From Anaerolineaceae bacterium (GTDB lineage: Bacteria > Chloroflexota > Anaerolineae > Anaerolineales > Anaerolineaceae): 64,000 nucleotides of DNA. The notes below the pieces were generated by a model that ran no database searches, was not told the DNA's origin, and worked only from the letters and a program-made list of their open reading frames with translations. Location: positions 277,657 to 341,656 of the forward strand of contig JAURZL010000019.1 of assembly GCA_030653365.1 (NCBI GenBank), written 5' to 3'. Shown here piece after piece: positions 42,302 to 50,330 of the stretch. Made by a program: the position numbers and the translations under genes. How positions within the stretch are numbered: position 1 is the stretch's first letter; the number at the start of each line of letters is the position of its first letter.

Positions 42302-43672
42302 ATGCGAGACAAAATTGAGGAAGCACTGAAGCGAAGTAAGGCTGATTACACCGAGATCCGCATCGAGGATAAGCAGACCTGTCGGATCGCGTTTCACGGC
42401 AAAGACCTTGAGACCGCCAATGCCAACATTGATAAGGGCATCATGGTTCGCTGCCTGATCCGGAACCAGGGTTGGGGTGTAGCGACATTCAACGACCTTG
42501 ATGACCTGGTCGCCATGGTGGATCAGGCGTATCAGTGCGCCAGGGTGGGTACCGTTCCCGAACCGATCGAGCTAACCCCAGCGGAACCTGTTGAATGTGT
42601 CACAACGGCCATGCTAAACCGCGACTTCCGCGATGTTCCCCTTTCTGAGAAGAAAGCTCTCGCCGAACGTTACAACCAGATCCTACTCGGGTACAGCGAC
42701 CGGATCGTCGACACGCAGTCAATCTACTCAGACGTTTTCACCCACCTCATCTTAGCCAACTCAGAAGGTACTTATATCGAACAGGACAAGCCATCCGTGG
42801 TGATTGGTGCCTTTGCCACCGCCCGCGATGGGGACAACGTCCAGCAGGCGCACGAGGTCTTCTCCAGCACCCAAGGCTACGAATTCGTCCTCGACAAGGA
42901 CGAATTAGCCCGTAAAGTTGCCGTTCGCGCTGTCGAACTGTTGGGTGCCAGGCCGGTCCAGGCAGGGAAGTATCCGGTTGTCATTGACCAGATGCTGGCT
43001 GGCGTCTTCATCCACGAAGCCTTCGGCCACCTGTCCGAAGCAGACTTCGTATACGAGAATCCCAAGGCGCGTGAAATGATGACCTTCGGGCGCCGTTTCG
43101 GTCAAAGCATCCTGAACGTCTACGACGACGGCTCCATCCCCAATGTACGAGGCACAACGCTGTACGACGACGAGGGAACTCCTGCTCGCCGCAACTGGCT
43201 CATCAAGGACGGCATGTTGGTTGGGCGATTGCATTCCCGACAAACCGCGGCAAAGATGGACGAAGCAGCCACCGGCAACGCGCGCGCCGCCAGCTACCGC
43301 TTCGCCCCCATCGTGCGCATGACCAATACTGCCATTGACAATGGGACAGCGACTTTCGATGACTTGATCAAGGATATCAAGCTCGGAATCTACGCTTGCG
43401 ACGCTTATGGCGGTGAGACTCAACTGGAAAATTTCTCCTTCAGCTCCAGCTACGCCTATATGATCCGCGACGGCAGGATTGCTGAGATGGTCAAGGATGT
43501 TATCCTGGCTGGGAACCTGTTCACCACGCTCGGGAACATCGACTTGATCGGCAATGATTTCAAGTGGCTGAACACAGGCGGTGGATGTGGTAAGGCCGGC
43601 CAGTTTCCCCTACCAGTTGGCATGGGTGCGCCGCACATCCGCATTCAAAACGTAATTATCGGTGGAGAGTAG
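42302..43672 (+). CDS. tldD: TldD-family metalloprotease
   Basis: A 456-residue TldD/PmbA family member with the zinc motif HEAFGH (H238, E239, H242) followed by LSEAD. With PmbA (TldE) it forms a heterodimeric protease that degrades unfolded peptides and in E. coli matures microcin B17 and processes CcdA. AAAAAGGAG precedes the ATG. The gene is visibly richer in G+C, with different codon use from the AT-rich genes on either side, so it may have a different history. Confidence 0.93.
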   Translation: MRDKIEEALKRSKADYTEIRIEDKQTCRIAFHGKDLETANANIDKGIMVRCLIRNQGWGVATFNDLDDLVAMVDQAYQCARVGTVPEPIELTPAEPVECVTTAMLNRDFRDVPLSEKKALAERYNQILLGYSDRIVDTQSIYSDVFTHLILANSEGTYIEQDKPSVVIGAFATARDGDNVQQAHEVFSSTQGYEFVLDKDELARKVAVRAVELLGARPVQAGKYPVVIDQMLAGVFIHEAFGHLSEADFVYENPKAREMMTFGRRFGQSILNVYDDGSIPNVRGTTLYDDEGTPARRNWLIKDGMLVGRLHSRQTAAKMDEAATGNARAASYRFAPIVRMTNTAIDNGTATFDDLIKDIKLGIYACDAYGGETQLENFSFSSSYAYMIRDGRIAEMVKDVILAGNLFTTLGNIDLIGNDFKWLNTGGGCGKAGQFPLPVGMGAPHIRIQNVIIGGE

Positions 43673-43703
43673 GACTAACATACATATCACACGGAGGAAT
43701 GAA

Positions 43704-45017
43704 ATGAATATCTTAACTATTCTCAAAAAACAGGCTGAACAGGTTGAAGTGTTCAGTCTGGAGAGCGAAAAGACTACTGTCGAGTACGAGGCCAACCAGC
43801 TCAAGACCTGCACCGTCACCAGTACCAAAGGCACCGCCGCGCGTATCATCCATAAGGGGCGGCTCGGTTTCTCCGCCTCTACCGACCGGATGGCGATGGA
43901 CAAACTGGCAGCCAACGTCCTCGAGTCGGCTGCTTACGGCGACCAAACGTCGTTCTCTTTTTCCGATCCAAAACCGGCCATCCCGGTCAAGACCTATGAC
44001 AAAGCAATCGTTGAATTGTCCATCGACCACCTGGTCGAGATCGGCAAGGAGATCCTCGACCTGATCCTGCCGGTTGATCCTGTCGTCCGCTGTAACCTCT
44101 CGCTGGCGCGAGGTCTGGTCTCAGCCAAGATCCGCAACCAAAAGGGACTTGACGTTTCATTCCAGACCTCCCCACTCACACTCAGCATCAAGCTTGATCG
44201 CATGGAAGACAATGACGTGCTCATCCGCTATGAGCAGTTCGGCACGATGGTCTGGGAGAAGGATTATCTAGCCTTCGCCCGCCGGCTGGCGGAACAACTC
44301 AAACTTGCCCGCAAACTGACCACGATCAAACCTGGTAGAATGCCTGTTTTATTCTCCCCTGCTGGTGCGCAGGCGTTGATCTTGCCGCTTTGTGAGGCAT
44401 TGAATGGTAAGGAAGTCTACAGGGGGACCTCGCCGATCAAGAACAAGGTTGGCGGGAAGCTCTTCGACGATAAGATCACCTTAGTAGATGATGGAACGAT
44501 GGATGGTTGCTACGGCAGCGCCTCTTATGACGACGAGGGCGTACCGCATCGCCGCAACGTACTCATCGAGAAAGGTGTGCTCAAGGGTTTCGTCTATGAC
44601 TTGAAAACAGCAGCCCAAGCCGGTGTCGAATCGACGGGGAACGCAGTTCGCAGCCTGTTCACGCAACCCGACGTGTCATTCGGCAATGTCATTCTCCAGC
44701 CAGGTTTGTCCCCCTTGAAAGACATCATCGCCTCCATCGAAGAAGGCATCCTGGTCGAGTCCCTGCTTGGGTTGGGAATGGGCAATACCCTCTCAGGCGC
44801 ATTCTCCAACCCGCTAGACCTGGCCTTCAAGATCGAGAAGGGCGAGATCGTAGGGCGTGTCAAGGACCTGTCTATCGCTGGCAATGTCTACGATCTGCTC
44901 AAAGACGTAGCCGCGGTCAGCCAGGAAACACAGTGGAATTACAACTTCTTCTACTCCCCGTACGTCTGTGCCCCATATGTTTTGATCCCCGAGATGAACG
45001 TGGCTGGAAAGAGCTAG
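43704..45017 (+). CDS. pmbA: TldE/PmbA-family protein
   Basis: A 437-residue partner of TldD without the HExxxH motif, as normal for TldE. It shows family blocks SYDDEGVPHRRNVLIEKGVL and GLGMGNTLSGAFSNP. The start at 43704 (MNILTILKKQAEQVEVF) has GGAGG 7 nt upstream. It is G+C-rich like tldD and is surely co-transcribed with it. The pair probably acts as a peptide-trimming protease in the cytoplasm. Confidence 0.93.
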   Translation: MNILTILKKQAEQVEVFSLESEKTTVEYEANQLKTCTVTSTKGTAARIIHKGRLGFSASTDRMAMDKLAANVLESAAYGDQTSFSFSDPKPAIPVKTYDKAIVELSIDHLVEIGKEILDLILPVDPVVRCNLSLARGLVSAKIRNQKGLDVSFQTSPLTLSIKLDRMEDNDVLIRYEQFGTMVWEKDYLAFARRLAEQLKLARKLTTIKPGRMPVLFSPAGAQALILPLCEALNGKEVYRGTSPIKNKVGGKLFDDKITLVDDGTMDGCYGSASYDDEGVPHRRNVLIEKGVLKGFVYDLKTAAQAGVESTGNAVRSLFTQPDVSFGNVILQPGLSPLKDIIASIEEGILVESLLGLGMGNTLSGAFSNPLDLAFKIEKGEIVGRVKDLSIAGNVYDLLKDVAAVSQETQWNYNFFYSPYVCAPYVLIPEMNVAGKS

Positions 45018-45105
45018 AAACGAAAACAACAGTTCGTAGATCCAGCCGGAACGCATTGAGGTTGAGGAGTGACACACTATCTCTCAGGATGAAAAGGAGA
45101 TCTTA

Positions 45106-45531
45106 ATGGATTTTATATTGCATGCTTATTGTGGTCTTTATTGTGGTGCCTGTCCCATCCTATTACAAACAAAGTCTGTTATCAGTACAGAGCAATGCTA
45201 TGGCTGTAAGAGTGAGCAGACAGTCGATTATTGTGCATCCTGTGGCATTAAGAGGTGCGCAACTCAAAAAGGATTTGAATTTTGTCTTGAATGTTCTGAT
45301 TTAAATAACTGCGAACAGATGTTGAAGTTTGTGAAAGATACCAATTGGTTAAATCAACAAGGTGTATTAAAAAATATGGAAATAATCCGATGTGATGGAT
45401 TGTTGAATTGGCTAAAGTCACAAGACAATCGCTGGCGATGTAAAAATTGTGAAATGTCACATTCCTGGTTCGATGAAACCTGCCTTCAATGTGGTCAAGC
45501 TGTGGCAAGTTGTAAGGAAGTAGGAATATGA
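45106..45531 (+). CDS. DUF3795 cysteine-rich protein
   Basis: A 141-residue protein with the DUF3795 pattern AYCGLYCGACPIL, then CYGCKS, CASCGIKRC, FCLECSDLNNC and a terminal CKNC/CLQCG pair, probably binding zinc or iron-sulfur. AAAGGAG precedes the ATG. It overlaps the next gene by ATGA. Function unknown. Confidence 0.85.
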   Translation: MDFILHAYCGLYCGACPILLQTKSVISTEQCYGCKSEQTVDYCASCGIKRCATQKGFEFCLECSDLNNCEQMLKFVKDTNWLNQQGVLKNMEIIRCDGLLNWLKSQDNRWRCKNCEMSHSWFDETCLQCGQAVASCKEVGI

Positions 45532-45953
45532 ACTTACTTGTGAAGATATTAGTGTTCATTGGCAGTTTGTCGTCCATAAGTTTTGGCATATGGCATTTTT
45601 TTGTCCCCAAGGTTTGGAACTGGTATTCGTTCATTGATCCTAAAGCCTCTGAATTAATCGTTGCAGTTCGGGCTATAAATGTATTCTTTTCCCTGGCATT
45701 GGTGTTATTTGGAGCCATTAATTTTCTATTTATCTATGGAGATCAAGCGAATCGATATTCCACTATTGTTTTGTTATCAGCAACCACTATTTTGTGGTTG
45801 ACCCGCTTGTTATTTCAGTTGATTTATCCACAAGGTTCTTTGTATCCAGGACTCCAATACGGGATGTTGGCAGCATTTGCGATGATTACTTTATGCCACC
45901 TGATTCCTTTGCTGGTCATATGGCTTCAAAAAGATACGGTGTTACTCGTGTAG
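45528..45953 (+). CDS. Four-helix membrane protein of unknown family
   Basis: A 141-residue protein with four hydrophobic helices (LVKILVFIGSLSSISFGIWHF, AINVFFSLALVLFGAINFLF, VLLSATTILWLTRLLF, GMLAAFAMITLCHLIPLLVIW). It starts inside the stop of the DUF3795 gene, so the two are translated together. No family recognised. Confidence 0.7.
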   Translation: MNLLVKILVFIGSLSSISFGIWHFFVPKVWNWYSFIDPKASELIVAVRAINVFFSLALVLFGAINFLFIYGDQANRYSTIVLLSATTILWLTRLLFQLIYPQGSLYPGLQYGMLAAFAMITLCHLIPLLVIWLQKDTVLLV

Positions 45954-46000
45954 ATTTGGGGATCATTTCAACCAGGAAAAAAATACAAGAGGAAGTCAAA

Positions 46001-46672
46001 ATGGTTAATAAATTATTGGTTTTAGGCGCGATAGGAGCCTTTTTCATGGCAACATCAGCCACATTAGTGTCTGATATGCATGGAATTGGGGATTGGTTCA
46101 TCTCTTCGTTTCAAGCAAGAAAATTGGATTTAAATCCAGCACCTATATTCAGTGCACCTTACAAAATAGCTGGATATTTCGGTGAACCATTATTAATTAT
46201 CTCGATCGCTCTGCTTACCGTGGGTCTTTATGGCTGTTGGCTTAAATACCATAAACCTGTTGCAATGATTGCTGTGATTATTGGTGTACTGTATATATTG
46301 GAAAGATTATTTTGGAGTTATGTCACCATTAACTTTGCCACCAGCGTTCAAACGCATACAATTATCAATGATTACACAGTTCTCAAACAAGCTGGCTTTC
46401 TTAAAGGTTTAGGAGCATTACTCGGTGGATTGATCGGTGGGTTCGGATTCTCGACTGTCTTGACGATCCTTTTCTTCCATCTTGGTAATCCTTATGGTAT
46501 CGCAGGTGGGTTAATCGTTATTTGTGCAATGTTGATAGGTATGCCAGCGAAGATTTATTTCATGACGCATATATCTTCTCCTGTTCTAATCATATTTATC
46601 ATCAGTATGGTCATTAAAAATTTCGGAATTATCTTAATGGGAGTGGGGTTAATCATGGAATCTTATAAATGA
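46001..46672 (+). CDS. Multi-pass membrane protein of unknown family
   Basis: A 223-residue protein with about six helices and several glycine-rich turns (GLGALLGGLIGGFGFSTVL). I place the start at 46001 (MVNKLLVLGAIGAFFMA) after AGAGGAAG; upstream in-frame codons overlap the previous gene. DUF4386-like in size and layout, but without its LVFKSG block. Confidence 0.65.
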   Translation: MVNKLLVLGAIGAFFMATSATLVSDMHGIGDWFISSFQARKLDLNPAPIFSAPYKIAGYFGEPLLIISIALLTVGLYGCWLKYHKPVAMIAVIIGVLYILERLFWSYVTINFATSVQTHTIINDYTVLKQAGFLKGLGALLGGLIGGFGFSTVLTILFFHLGNPYGIAGGLIVICAMLIGMPAKIYFMTHISSPVLIIFIISMVIKNFGIILMGVGLIMESYK

Positions 46673-46745
46673 AATTGAATGCGTTACTATGTCAGAATCG
46701 CAATCAATAAACAGACGAAGAAATGGAAACAACCTGGAGAGGTTT

Positions 46746-47930
46746 TTAAAAATTCTCATGTAGATAAGGTATAGCAGGTGGAAACATTTCTTGCATGACA
46801 GCTTGCAAATTCGGATTTGGATTACCCCAGCCTACAATTTGAAAATCCTGGGGGTCACGTGTGCCAGCTATCAGAGCTGAAAGACCCTGAATCTTCAAAT
46901 CAAAATCTGCTTTGGTGGTTTTTGAGACTTGTAGGCTACCCTGAATTGATTCAAATTTCCAGAAACCTTCATTCCACGTGCAAAGTGGGTCGATGATCTT
47001 AGCTGAAAAATTTCCCTTACCTACAGTCATACCCCCTATTTTTTTAACATCAAGTATACGGGTCATAGACGGACGGATCGCAGTCTCCACCTTAACTTCT
47101 AAATCTGCATACCATAATTCTGGATTTTCAAACGCAGGAAGCCATATTTCAGCCCGATTGGATTGATCAATGTGGCGGGCAATCCAATTTAGCATGAGAT
47201 AGCGCGCTTGACTGGATTGGTAGTAAAAACGGATGGCAACAAAATTGTACTTTGTCACCTCTTCTCCCGTGATTCGATAAATCATTAACCCTTCCACTTT
47301 TCCATTTATTCGGGCAATTGCCACCCAAAATCGGTTGCGCTTCGCCGCTGTATGATCACCCTCATCAAATACGCCCATACCATGTTGGTGCTCACGCATT
47401 TTTTTGAGATAGTCGCGATAGATATCAAAGACATCACCAATCAATTTCAACTCAATTTCACCATCCAGTTTGAGTTTAAGAAGTGGAGAGAGTGATGAAG
47501 TTGTAAACCTGGCAACCTTTTCTAAAGGAAATGCGATATACCCCATTCGTTCATAAAACGACTCGCGAAATGGATAGAGATTCGAGAACACCTTTCCTGA
47601 TTCTATTTCCGCATGCAATAAAGCTGCGATTGTCTGCCGGCAATAGCCTTCACGGCGAACAGCAGGATCAGTGGATACTCCCCACACCCCGGAAGCTGGG
47701 TAAAGTTTCCCTCTGATATTCTGGGTCATGGCTGTACTGACAGCGACAGAAACTGGTTTTTCATTTTTATAAGCTGTAAAACAGGTGACACCTTTTCTGC
47801 AGGATGCAATTGCATTCCACTCCTCTCTATTTTCATAAGGAGGCGATGGATGAAGAGAATATTGGTTTAATGAATAAAGAACATCCAGCATTTCCTGACC
47901 CTGGGTTTGGTGAATTGAAATCTTAGTCAT
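46746..47930 (-). CDS. Eis-like GNAT N-acetyltransferase
   Basis: A 394-residue protein of Eis type. An N-terminal GNAT domain has the acetyl-CoA loop VSTDPAVRREGYCRQTI (about 85-101) and SFYERMGY. A second GNAT-like domain follows, then a sterol-carrier-like C-terminus (FDLKIQGLSALIAG) and the terminal carboxylate residue F. Eis enzymes acetylate aminoglycosides or protein lysines as hexamers; the substrate here is unknown. A GAGGAAAATT site lies just before the ATG. Confidence 0.87.
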   Translation of the reverse strand: MTKISIHQTQGQEMLDVLYSLNQYSLHPSPPYENREEWNAIASCRKGVTCFTAYKNEKPVSVAVSTAMTQNIRGKLYPASGVWGVSTDPAVRREGYCRQTIAALLHAEIESGKVFSNLYPFRESFYERMGYIAFPLEKVARFTTSSLSPLLKLKLDGEIELKLIGDVFDIYRDYLKKMREHQHGMGVFDEGDHTAAKRNRFWVAIARINGKVEGLMIYRITGEEVTKYNFVAIRFYYQSSQARYLMLNWIARHIDQSNRAEIWLPAFENPELWYADLEVKVETAIRPSMTRILDVKKIGGMTVGKGNFSAKIIDPLCTWNEGFWKFESIQGSLQVSKTTKADFDLKIQGLSALIAGTRDPQDFQIVGWGNPNPNLQAVMQEMFPPAIPYLHENF

Positions 47931-48115
47931 AATTTTCCTCTTTCAAATTTATTGGAAATTAGTTGTGAATATTTATTTATGGCGGACTTTTGAAGAAAAT
48001 ATTAGTATAAATATATGATAATTTAAACTGGTGGGCAATCATAATTTGATTTTAGTTGGAGAAGATTTTTGTTGGTGAGAAATTTTTGAAAGTTACCAAA
48101 ATAAACCGGTGAATT

Positions 48116-48156
48116 AGAAGAATTCTCAAGATTATTGAGAATTCTTCTTTTATTTT
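48116..48156 (+). terminator. Plus-strand intrinsic terminator without an obvious gene
   Basis: AGAAGAATTCTCAA (48116-48129) and TTGAGAATTCTTCT (48135-48148) form a 14-bp perfect stem followed by TTTATTTTTTT on the plus strand. Both flanking genes run on the minus strand, where no T-run follows the hairpin. Confidence 0.75.
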
Positions 48157-48181
48157 TTTCATCATTGATAGGTTTGAATTT

Positions 48182-49036
48182 TTATGCTCTTTTGGGTTTT
48201 AAGAAAAACTTAAACTTCCAGCTGCCTTCTCCACTCAAACGAATGTCTCTCCTAAGGAAACGAAACCATGCCAGAATGACCATCAATACACTGATTCCCA
48301 GTAAAGAGAACAACCAGGTGAGGTTTAGATCATTCACATCCAATACTGTCTGAAAATAGTGATACGGCATGATTTTTGAAATCGTCATCAGTTTATCATC
48401 CATGAATGCCAATGATGATATGAAGTAGCTGCTGACGACAATGACTCCACTGATAACCGCCGCCAGATTTCGAGAGGGTAACAGCAAGCTTAATAAGAGT
48501 GTGAGCGCCACATAGAAGAAAATTTGAACAAATAGGGAGATAAATGGAACCATCATTTGACTAACATTTACTCCCAGGCTGGATTTTCCTAATAACAAGC
48601 TGAAGCCAATCCATCCCATCAGATGGATGGATAGCATGGCAGCAACCACACCCAGGAAACGACCGAAAAAGAAAGCCGATCTACCAACTGGATGGGCAAT
48701 AATAAGATCCAATCGGCCTCTTTCTTCATCACTAACGATCAAACCGCTGCCGACCAGTATAGAAAATATACTGATGATGATGGGAAGCATCGAAAAGGCA
48801 TACATATGCAAAAAGCCAGCGGGTGTCATGATGGTGTTTGCATCACCACCAAAGAATGCCAGAAATTCATTTGGATAATTGGCGATCATTTTCTGAAGTT
48901 GACCCTGTTGGGCAGCCATCGTTTCAAACATCTGAACAATCATGAGGCCGTACAAACCAATACCAAGACCCCACCCCAATATTTGACCTCGTAAACTCAT
49001 CATTGTATAGCGTAAAGTAGTAAATAAACGTTTCAT
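48182..49036 (-). CDS. ABC-2 type transporter permease
   Basis: A 284-residue protein with six helices in the ABC-2 layout: RLFTTLRYTMMSLRGQILGWG, an outer loop, then SDEERGRLDLIIAHPVGRSAFFFGRF, typical of exporter permeases. It should form an efflux system with the ATPase 11 nt upstream. AGGAGG precedes the ATG. Confidence 0.88.
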   Translation of the reverse strand: MKRLFTTLRYTMMSLRGQILGWGLGIGLYGLMIVQMFETMAAQQGQLQKMIANYPNEFLAFFGGDANTIMTPAGFLHMYAFSMLPIIISIFSILVGSGLIVSDEERGRLDLIIAHPVGRSAFFFGRFLGVVAAMLSIHLMGWIGFSLLLGKSSLGVNVSQMMVPFISLFVQIFFYVALTLLLSLLLPSRNLAAVISGVIVVSSYFISSLAFMDDKLMTISKIMPYHYFQTVLDVNDLNLTWLFSLLGISVLMVILAWFRFLRRDIRLSGEGSWKFKFFLKPKRA

Positions 49037-49047
49037 TTTAAAACCTC

Positions 49048-49965
49048 CTATTTATAGTAAGTCAGGAAAATTTCTTCCAAACTGGGATGTTCAGTTTCCA
49101 AATCCTGAATGGGTAAAGTGCCAAGTGTTTGGATTACTTTTTGAATATCCCCGGTGGTCTGAAATTTAATCTGGTCTGATCCATTTTTGGATAGAATGGT
49201 GACGCCATTGATACGACTGATTTGAGAAATATCAATTTTTTGCTTGAAACGAACCATAAAACGATTGAGTGTTCGACGGGTGAGACTTTCTGTGTCAGCA
49301 ACTTCAATAATCTTTCCAGCCCGAATAATGGCTACTCTCTGGGCTACATTTTCAACTTCGCTCATCACATGCGAGCTGAAAAAGATCGTAGTGCCTTGTT
49401 GATTGGATTCGCGGATTAATCCCAGAACTTCTTTCTGCATGAGTGGATCAAGACCACTGGTTGGTTCATCGAGGAGTAATAATTCTGGTTTATGCATCAG
49501 AGCTTGAATCACACCGATCTTCTGCTTGTTTCCTTTCGATAGATTTTTGATGGGTTGTTTTAAATCTAAATCGAGTTGATCAGCTAATTTTCGGACATAT
49601 GACCATTCCGAGCGTCCGTTGCGCATATCACTGAAAAAGCGTAATTGTCGTTCAGCGGTCAAGTTTTCATAAAATTGCATTTCACCTGGCAGGTATCCGG
49701 TCAGCATTTGTACAGTGAGAGGATTCTCTTGAGGGTTGTGTCCCAATAGAAAAGCAAAACCTCCATCAGGTCTGATCATGTCCAGAAAACAGCGAATGGT
49801 GGTAGTTTTTCCTGCTCCATTTGGCCCTAAAAAGCCAAAAATTTCACCTCGCTTTACTTCTAGGTCAATCCTATTCAACGCCTGGACTTTCCCATAAGAT
49901 TTGGTGAGTCCCTTTACCTGGATTGCCAATTCAGGGTTTGGTTTAAAAATTTTATTTGTTTTCAT
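49048..49965 (-). CDS. ABC transporter ATP-binding protein
   Basis: A 305-residue ATPase with Walker A GPNGAGKTTT, signature LSKGNKQ, Walker B ELLLLDEPTSGLDP and a switch His in FFSSHVMSE. The C-terminal 90 residues are the accessory domain common to antibiotic and lipid exporters. It overlaps the small protein gene upstream by ATGA. Together with the permease it probably exports a hydrophobic compound, under regulator 3. Confidence 0.93.
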   Translation of the reverse strand: MKTNKIFKPNPELAIQVKGLTKSYGKVQALNRIDLEVKRGEIFGFLGPNGAGKTTTIRCFLDMIRPDGGFAFLLGHNPQENPLTVQMLTGYLPGEMQFYENLTAERQLRFFSDMRNGRSEWSYVRKLADQLDLDLKQPIKNLSKGNKQKIGVIQALMHKPELLLLDEPTSGLDPLMQKEVLGLIRESNQQGTTIFFSSHVMSEVENVAQRVAIIRAGKIIEVADTESLTRRTLNRFMVRFKQKIDISQISRINGVTILSKNGSDQIKFQTTGDIQKVIQTLGTLPIQDLETEHPSLEEIFLTYYK

Positions 49966-50237
49966 ATTTTTCTCCTTCTTTTATTGTCCAATTTGGAATC
50001 TATCTGTTGGAATGAAATAATCACAAGGTTCAGATCCCATATTTGATTTATCAAACCGCGTAACGCAGCCTGATCGCTTACATTTCCAGTGAATATCGTT
50101 ATTTGTTTTGTGTGATCATCGAGTTTTGGATCAATGGAAAGATTACCCAGCCATTTCGACCAGCTTTCTTTGACCCATCCTTTGACAATGATTTGAAAAT
50201 GGATATCATCTTGTTTTTGATTTGAGAAATCAGTCAT
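49962..50237 (-). CDS. Small conserved protein with IKGHL-like core (diverged copy)
   Basis: A 91-residue soluble protein related to those at 35941 and 27686: FQIIVKGWVKESWSKWLGNL corresponds to IRIKGHLDPQWTDWFEGL, and TGNVSDQAALRGLINQIWDL to TGPVVDQAALHG plus IRDL. It is the first gene behind the promoter after regulator 3. A GGAG site lies 7 nt before the ATG. Family and function unknown; its fixed place suggests a signalling or adaptor role (inference). Confidence 0.75.
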   Translation of the reverse strand: MTDFSNQKQDDIHFQIIVKGWVKESWSKWLGNLSIDPKLDDHTKQITIFTGNVSDQAALRGLINQIWDLNLVIISFQQIDSKLDNKRRRKI

Positions 50238-50260
50238 AAAAAACTCCAGTAATTTCTTCG

Positions 50261-50319
50261 AATATACTGGAGATCAGGTATGGTTGTGACCCTACGAAAG
50301 TACTGTTAGAGTATTGTTT
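50261..50319 (-). promoter_or_regulatory. Diverged regulon promoter F
   Basis: On the minus strand AAACAATACTC (50319-50309) is followed 42 bases later by TATATT (50266-50261), the same distance as in promoters B-D. The AAGTGT half-site is not kept (CGTAGG instead). An inverted repeat CTCCAGTA/TACTGGAG spans the -10 and the ribosome site. Confidence 0.65.
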
Positions 50320-50330
50320 GAAATCAATAA

